Below, piece by piece: positions 59,964 through 64,000 of a stretch of 64,000 nt of DNA. The translations under genes and the position numbers were made by a program. The notes beneath the pieces were generated by a model. That model saw nothing but the letters and a program-made list of their open reading frames with translations. It had not been told where the DNA came from and made no database searches. This stretch comes from an uncultured Bryobacteraceae bacterium (GTDB lineage Bacteria; Acidobacteriota; Terriglobia; Bryobacterales; Bryobacteraceae). Numbering within the stretch: position 1 is the first letter of the stretch; each line of letters begins with the position of its first letter. The stretch covers positions 1 through 64,000 of the forward strand of contig CALKXJ010000021.1 of NCBI GenBank assembly GCA_938003835.1, in the 5' to 3' direction.

Positions 59964-61174
59964 GGCGCCAGCCCCAAGGCCGCCTCGAGCGCCGCCGCGC
60001 TCTGGCGGAATTCGGTGAGTGCCCGAATGTAAAGCAGTTCGGTCTCCAGCCGCAGCCGCTCCGCGTCCAGCAGGCGGAGCAGGTCCCAGCCCCCTTCGCG
60101 GTAGGCGGCTTGAGCGATCTGGGCCGACTCGGCCGCCTCAGCCATCATCGGCCGCAACGAACCCAGGATCTGGCTGCGCCGGATCTCGTAGTCGCGCGCC
60201 GCCGCGGCCACCTCCGCCCGGACGACGTTCTCGGTCGCCGCAAGCTCGGCGCGCGCGGCCTGGACGGCGGCGGCCGCAGCCGCAATGTTGCCCTGGTTGC
60301 GGTTTCGCAACGGGATATCGAACTGAAGGCCCGCGAGCACCGTATTGAGTCCCTCCGTCCGTTTCAAGCCTAGTACGCCAGTGAGGTCCGGCCGGGCTGT
60401 GGCAAGCTGGAGCCGGTAAGTGGCTTGCGCCTGCTCGACGGCCGCGCGCGCCAGCCTGACCTCGATGCGGTCCCGCAAAGCGCTCTCCGGATCGACGATC
60501 ATCGGGGGCGCCTCGTCGAGCTCGATCGGCTCGTAGCTTACGCCGTCCGGAATCCCCGCCTGACCCATTTCGCGAAACAGGCCAATCCGCGCGCGATCGG
60601 CTTCGAGGGCCGCCGCAGCCGCGGCGAGCGCGATCCGCTCGCCCTCCAGCCGCACGCGGAGCAGGTCCGCCTCCGCCATGGCCCCTTCCTGAACGCGAAC
60701 TTCGTGGTAGCGGACCGTCAGTTGGAAGTTCCTGGCGGTTTCTTCGAGCAGTTCGAGCGCCCGGCGGCTGCCCGCCGCGGCCCAATAGGCCTGCTTCACC
60801 CGGGCGGCGATCTGCCGCCGCAGGAGCTCGAGCTCCAACTCGGCCCGCGTCAGTCCGGCCGTAGCCGCCTCCAGGCGCCGCTCGCGCTTGCCGGCCGTCT
60901 CGAAGGTCTGCGAGACGAAGGCGAAGGTATCGGTGGCGTTCCAGTAAGGGAAAGCCGGCGGCCCGCTGAAGCGGATGTTCTCGCCCTGGAAGTTGAAGGA
61001 GGGGTTCGGGCGAAGAGCCGACTGGCGGCGCAAACCTTCGGCGCCCGCCACGCGCTCGCGCCCAGCCGCCACCAAGGGATGTTCCTCGAGCGCCCGCGTG
61101 ACGGCCTCTCGCAGCGTCAGAACGGTTTGACCGGCGGCAGAAGCGACCAGCGCGGCAGCCAGAGCTAGTCTCAT
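59960..61174 (-). CDS. Outer-membrane efflux channel (CzcC/TolC family)
   Basis: 404 residues with a Sec signal (MRLALAAALVASAAGQTVLTLREAV). Two similar halves of long coiled helices with an Ala/Glu/Arg-rich heptad pattern (for example REAVTRALEEHPLVAAGRERV and AAYREGGWDLLRLLDAERLR) are typical of outer-membrane efflux proteins. It forms the trimeric exit duct. First gene of the three-gene metal efflux operon; a -10-like TAAGAT lies about 30 bases upstream on the minus strand. No regulator gene adjoins. Confidence 0.9.
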   Translation of the reverse strand: MRLALAAALVASAAGQTVLTLREAVTRALEEHPLVAAGRERVAGAEGLRRQSALRPNPSFNFQGENIRFSGPPAFPYWNATDTFAFVSQTFETAGKRERRLEAATAGLTRAELELELLRRQIAARVKQAYWAAAGSRRALELLEETARNFQLTVRYHEVRVQEGAMAEADLLRVRLEGERIALAAAAAALEADRARIGLFREMGQAGIPDGVSYEPIELDEAPPMIVDPESALRDRIEVRLARAAVEQAQATYRLQLATARPDLTGVLGLKRTEGLNTVLAGLQFDIPLRNRNQGNIAAAAAAVQAARAELAATENVVRAEVAAAARDYEIRRSQILGSLRPMMAEAAESAQIAQAAYREGGWDLLRLLDAERLRLETELLYIRALTEFRQSAAALEAALGLAP

Positions 61175-61359
61175 CGCTCCGGACCCATCAGGAGACGATC
61201 TTAACGCAAAGGCCGGCCGCCCCCGCTCGAAGACCGCTCCGGCGAAGCCCGTGTCGACGAATCAGGAACCCTCCGGAAGGGTAGAAGCGTGCTGCTCGGC
61301 CCGGGCAGCGGTTGTGCAAGACTGCAGCGAGAAAGACGGGGAGCTCGGGGATAGCCCGC

Positions 61360-62193
61360 TCAGCCGGCGCGCAACAGCCAGCGGACGGCGTTCTGCTGCA
61401 ATTTGACGTACTCGGGATTCCAGAGCACGGTCAGCAGGTGTCCGGGCGACATGTAGCAGACGCGTCCCTTGCCATAGTCGAAAGCCCAGCCTCCGGGCGC
61501 CTTCGGGCCATATTTCTCGTAACCGAGACCCTCCTCGTTCACCGTCTCCAGGAAGATGAACTTCGGATCCTTATCGTATTCCATGTAGTGCTGTTCATCC
61601 GTCACGACGAAGTCGCGCACGTCTCGAGCGATCGGATGCTTCGGGTTGCTGACGCGCACTTTGAATGTGCGCACGGGCGGATGGCCCAGGTACGACGCCC
61701 CGAGCACGTGCCGGAAGTCCGGGTTGGTGGTTCCGATATGCGTGACGTTGTGTAAGAGCAGCGCAGCGCCGCCGCCCTCTACGAACTGGCGCACGGCCTT
61801 TCCCTGCTCGGGCGTCATCCAGAAGGCAGGCTTAGGCTTCGAGTCCGGCAGCGGCGGGTCGGAGACCAACTTCGGACGCCCGCTCGTCAGCCACCCCGCG
61901 TTGGTCGACTCATCCGGGTAGCCGTCCGGCCAGATCATCCCATCCCGGAGGATGATAAGGAGCTTGTAGCCGTCGAGCGTCCGGGCGTTGAGCAGCTCGA
62001 CCTCGTCGGTGAAATCGACCGAGATGCCCATCTCGCGCACGATCGTTCGCTTCAGAGCCGAGCGGATGTAGTCGGAGTTGTGGTAGCGGTCTCCGATCAA
62101 GGCAAAGGCGGTGGCTTTCGTGGCGGCGCGGGCCCGGGTCGCCGCCGCACCCGCGGCGAGGGTCATGATCATCTTCCTGCGGCTGAGCCTCAT
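61360..62193 (-). CDS. ThuA-like protein, Tat-exported
   Basis: 277 residues. A twin-arginine signal (SRRKMIMTLAAGAAATRARA) starts the protein. The glutamine-amidotransferase-like fold of trehalose-utilisation ThuA proteins appears in FVEGGGAALLLHNVTHIG, VVTDEQHYMEYDKDPKF and RVCYMSPGHLLTVLWNPEYVKLQQNAVRW. The family's activity is unclear; it is linked to disaccharide use in rhizobia. Located 35 bases downstream of the TIR pair on the same strand, which may be incidental. Confidence 0.85.
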   Translation of the reverse strand: MRLSRRKMIMTLAAGAAATRARAATKATAFALIGDRYHNSDYIRSALKRTIVREMGISVDFTDEVELLNARTLDGYKLLIILRDGMIWPDGYPDESTNAGWLTSGRPKLVSDPPLPDSKPKPAFWMTPEQGKAVRQFVEGGGAALLLHNVTHIGTTNPDFRHVLGASYLGHPPVRTFKVRVSNPKHPIARDVRDFVVTDEQHYMEYDKDPKFIFLETVNEEGLGYEKYGPKAPGGWAFDYGKGRVCYMSPGHLLTVLWNPEYVKLQQNAVRWLLRAG

Positions 62194-62228
62194 GCGCGCC
62201 GATTATAACCGAAACGGCGCTTTGGCGC

Positions 62229-62882
62229 TTAGCCCCTGACAATGCGGCGAGCCGTCTTCCTCGCCGCCAGGACGATTTCGAACCACGGAGGCGACGGGCC
62301 CCAGCGGTCCCGGAGCCTCGCCAATGCGGCGGCGAACCTGGGAAGGGCCTCGAGGACCTGCTGCGGGTCGGGCGTGGCGACGGCATCCTCGCGCGTGACC
62401 AGCCAGCCGAGCACCGCCCGCACGAGGCCGCGCAAGGAGCCGTCGTAGCAGACAGGATCGTAGCCCGCCAGGTCCGAGACGAAGGTCTGGTATGGATGAT
62501 GCTCAGGGACCAGCACGAGCCAGTCATGCCGATCGGCCCGCCTCTTCGCCAGGTACCGGCGAGCCATGGCGATGCCGAGCTCGAGCGGCATGTTGAAGCG
62601 CGCCGTGTTCCGGTCGCCCTCGCCTGTGCAGCGCGAAAGGTCGTGAATCGAATATTTGGACTCGAACAGAGCTTGCACGATGCGGGCCATCCGAGGCTCG
62701 GCGACGGTACCCGATTCAAGCGCGCTGCGGGGGATGAAGCCGCACGCCACCGCGGCGAAGACCAAAGCGTCGAAGCGTTCCTGAAACTCCCGGTCGTAGG
62801 GGCAGTTGAGGAACACAGAAGTGGAGGCCGCAACGGCCCGCTTTTCGGCTGAGTCAGAGCCGGCGACTCGTTTCTTGCCCAC
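62229..62882 (-). CDS. Putative TIR/nucleoside-deoxyribosyltransferase-fold protein, possible defence effector
   Basis: 217 residues. After a basic start, FLNCPYD (24-30) begins a conserved alpha/beta fold. YSIHDLSR (77-84) and FNMPLELGIAMA (96-107) follow; the Glu in LELG (Glu101) sits where TIR-like and nucleoside deoxyribosyltransferase-like N-glycosidases keep their catalytic Glu. I recognise this text as a widespread uncharacterised bacterial family, but its reaction is inferred from fold resemblance. It starts seven bases after the TIR gene stop, in one operon. Its C-terminal half has no known motif. Confidence 0.6.
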   Translation of the reverse strand: MGKKRVAGSDSAEKRAVAASTSVFLNCPYDREFQERFDALVFAAVACGFIPRSALESGTVAEPRMARIVQALFESKYSIHDLSRCTGEGDRNTARFNMPLELGIAMARRYLAKRRADRHDWLVLVPEHHPYQTFVSDLAGYDPVCYDGSLRGLVRAVLGWLVTREDAVATPDPQQVLEALPRFAAALARLRDRWGPSPPWFEIVLAARKTARRIVRG

Positions 62883-62889
62883 AGAGGCT

Positions 62890-63411
62890 TCAGACGTCGC
62901 GCTTGAGGACCGGGGCCTGTTCGGCCTTCCACCGCTTGGCGGTGTCCTCGATCAGCCGGAGCCGCTCCAGCCAGTCCTTGCCGGGCTCAGCCGGCGGCCT
63001 TTGCCTTGTGCGAGTGCGGCTGCGAATGGCCTCCACGATTTGCTGAGCGGCCTGAGGCTCGAAGCGGGCCGAAGCGAACCGCAGCGGGGGCCACTGGCGC
63101 AGAAACGGCGGGGTCTCCCCCGGACCGAGGACGACCGGAATGACAAGACGGCTGGGATCGGACCAGATTCGTTGGATGGCGGCCTGCCACTCGCGGTCCT
63201 GGAGAGCGCCAACCTCCCGCTTTGCTCCGAAGACGAAGACGTAGACCCGGGCGCCGTCAAGCGCCTTTTCGAGTTGCTGCGGCGCGGGTTCTTCGCCGGC
63301 CAGGCTGTCGAAGTCTGCCCAAACCTCGAAATTCTGGTGGCGCAGGGCGGCGGCGAGCTTCTCGGTCCACTTCCGTGCGTCCAGGGTGTAGGAGACGAAG
63401 ATGCGCTCCAC
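62890..63411 (-). CDS. TIR-domain protein
   Basis: 173 residues from GTG 63411 (a CTG at 63420 is possible); the open frame upstream of this overlaps the hydrolase gene and is not used. The TIR fold begins at once: RIFVSYTLDARKWTEKLAAAL, then FEVWADFDSLAGE. VYVFVFGAKREVG precedes DREWQAAI, whose Glu74 is the candidate catalytic Glu of NAD-cleaving TIR domains. A short charged tail (about residues 140-173) follows. Bacterial TIR domains act in antiphage defence by cutting NAD or making signal molecules. No sensor or membrane domain is fused, so the adjacent gene is the likely partner. Confidence 0.82.
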   Translation of the reverse strand: MERIFVSYTLDARKWTEKLAAALRHQNFEVWADFDSLAGEEPAPQQLEKALDGARVYVFVFGAKREVGALQDREWQAAIQRIWSDPSRLVIPVVLGPGETPPFLRQWPPLRFASARFEPQAAQQIVEAIRSRTRTRQRPPAEPGKDWLERLRLIEDTAKRWKAEQAPVLKRDV

Positions 63412-63427
63412 CGCCTTCAGTATAGCC

Positions 63428-64000
63428 TCACCGGGTCTCCGGCCAGTCCAGATGCCGGTGCAGGAAGCGGAACGTCCCTTCGCCATTGATGGTATGGCCG
63501 CCATTGAAGTACTCGATCTCGATGCGGTCTTCCAGACCCAACTGGGCGTAAAGCCAGGCGAGCCTGGCGTACTCGTAGGCGACCCACTGGTCGCGCCCGA
63601 CGCGGTCGTGCCGGCCGCGCTCGACCATGAAGGGCCGCGGCAGCATCAGGGAGGCGAGCTCAGCGTAGTCGAACGTGTTCCCCATGTCGAAATAAGGCAT
63701 CTCCCACTCGATGGTGAACATGAAGCTGAAGGGTTCCTCAGTGGAAGCCACTTTGCGCGTCCAGTTGTTGAAGTCGCCCGAGCAGATCGAGAGCGCATAG
63801 TCCTCTAGCAGCGGAGGCACGCGCACGGCGGTTTCGCCGCCGTAGCTCAGTCCATAGAAACCGATTCGCGAGCCGTCGACGAAAGGCAGGTCTTTCAACC
63901 AGCGAAGGATCTGCTGGTGCTGGGCGATGAGGAAGGAGAACATCGAGGCCTTGACCGAGTTGGCCTTCCGGTCCAGCCACCGGTAGCGGTCCTCGCCGCG
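63428..64000 (-). CDS. Alpha/beta hydrolase (dienelactone hydrolase/acetyl xylan esterase-like), truncated by the window
   Basis: The C-terminal 190 residues are present; the frame stays open to the window edge, so the start lies beyond 64000. The nucleophile elbow is GLSYGGET, the acid candidate Asp in MVERGRHDRVG, and the His in FNGGHTINGEG. Secreted esterases of this group are common in Solibacter-like genomes, often removing acetyl groups from sugars. It ends 16 bases before the TIR gene on the same strand, but functional linkage is uncertain. Confidence 0.8.
   Translation of the reverse strand, partial: RGEDRYRWLDRKANSVKASMFSFLIAQHQQILRWLKDLPFVDGSRIGFYGLSYGGETAVRVPPLLEDYALSICSGDFNNWTRKVASTEEPFSFMFTIEWEMPYFDMGNTFDYAELASLMLPRPFMVERGRHDRVGRDQWVAYEYARLAWLYAQLGLEDRIEIEYFNGGHTINGEGTFRFLHRHLDWPETR

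Noticed and set aside
57249-60032. A 927-codon plus-strand open frame opposite the metal efflux operon
   Set aside because: The translation is His/Asp/Gly/Arg-rich without fold signals, and the opposite strand encodes conserved CzcA, CzcB and CzcC.
61266-61285. Intrinsic terminator ACCCT/AGGGT between the ThuA and efflux genes
   Set aside because: The stem is only five pairs and no T-run follows on either strand.

Overview
The window looks like chromosomal DNA of an acidobacterium close to Candidatus Solibacter / Bryobacteraceae. The evidence is family composition: a protein ending in a Solibacter-type C-terminal module (305-1564), an acidobacterial-style VWFA protein (16446-17477), two Oar-like TonB-dependent receptors with carboxypeptidase-regulatory N-termini, many Tat-exported sugar enzymes (Gfo/Idh/MocA, enolase superfamily, mannonate dehydratase-like, ThuA-like), and uniformly high GC. 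No rRNA, IS element, phage gene or CRISPR array was seen; there is one tRNA (Gly, CCC).

Layout: 0.1-7.6 kb holds tRNA-Gly, a c-type-heme-motif secreted protein, and a sugar-acid module of two paralogous enolase-superfamily enzymes flanking a TonB-dependent receptor, with a LacI-type palindrome in front of the receptor. 7.8-10.5 kb holds three Tad-type minor pilin genes. 10.5-17.5 kb holds a DUF1015 protein, an exported oxidoreductase, a 1130-residue secreted protein of unknown function and a VWFA protein. 17.6-22.5 kb is a five-gene type III-A CRISPR effector operon (cas10/csm1-csm2-csm3-csm4-csm5) with a compact Cas10 that lacks the HD nuclease and zinc-ribbon regions; no array, cas6, adaptation genes or CARF effector accompany it. 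An ExeA-like ATPase follows. 23.5-26.2 kb (minus strand) is an arsenic/metalloid module: ACR3, ArsP-like permease, small thioredoxin.

26.2-36.5 kb is mixed: a 52-residue secreted peptide with a hairpin leader, a membrane protein, an exported oxidoreductase, a transglutaminase-like protein coupled to a TIM-barrel hydrolase-like protein, fabD, two tiny zinc-ribbon proteins, an ornithine cyclodeaminase-like gene and aceE. 36.6-41.5 kb is a tight cell-surface glycan operon (GT2, FrhB-like protein, alpha/alpha-toroid protein, LPG-synthase-type membrane protein). 41.9-44.5 kb has glpK, apparently leaderless, and a mannonate dehydratase-like gene.

44.5-55.6 kb is a long minus-strand polysaccharide block: GH9, PLP aminotransferase, L-fucose isomerase-like protein, TonB-dependent receptor, DUF218 protein and GH95. 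A perfect 11-bp inverted repeat covers the ribosome binding site of the isomerase-like gene. 55.7-61.2 kb is a heavy-metal RND efflux operon (outer membrane, adaptor, pump). 61.4-64 kb holds a ThuA-like protein, a two-gene unit of a TIR protein and a nucleotide-glycosidase-fold-like protein (candidate defence pair), and a truncated alpha/beta hydrolase at the window edge.

Most interesting: the HD-less orphan Csm operon, the TIR pair at 62.2-63.4 kb, the hairpin over the isomerase-like RBS, and the hairpin-led small secreted peptide. All functional statements rest on motif recognition by eye; no database search was possible.
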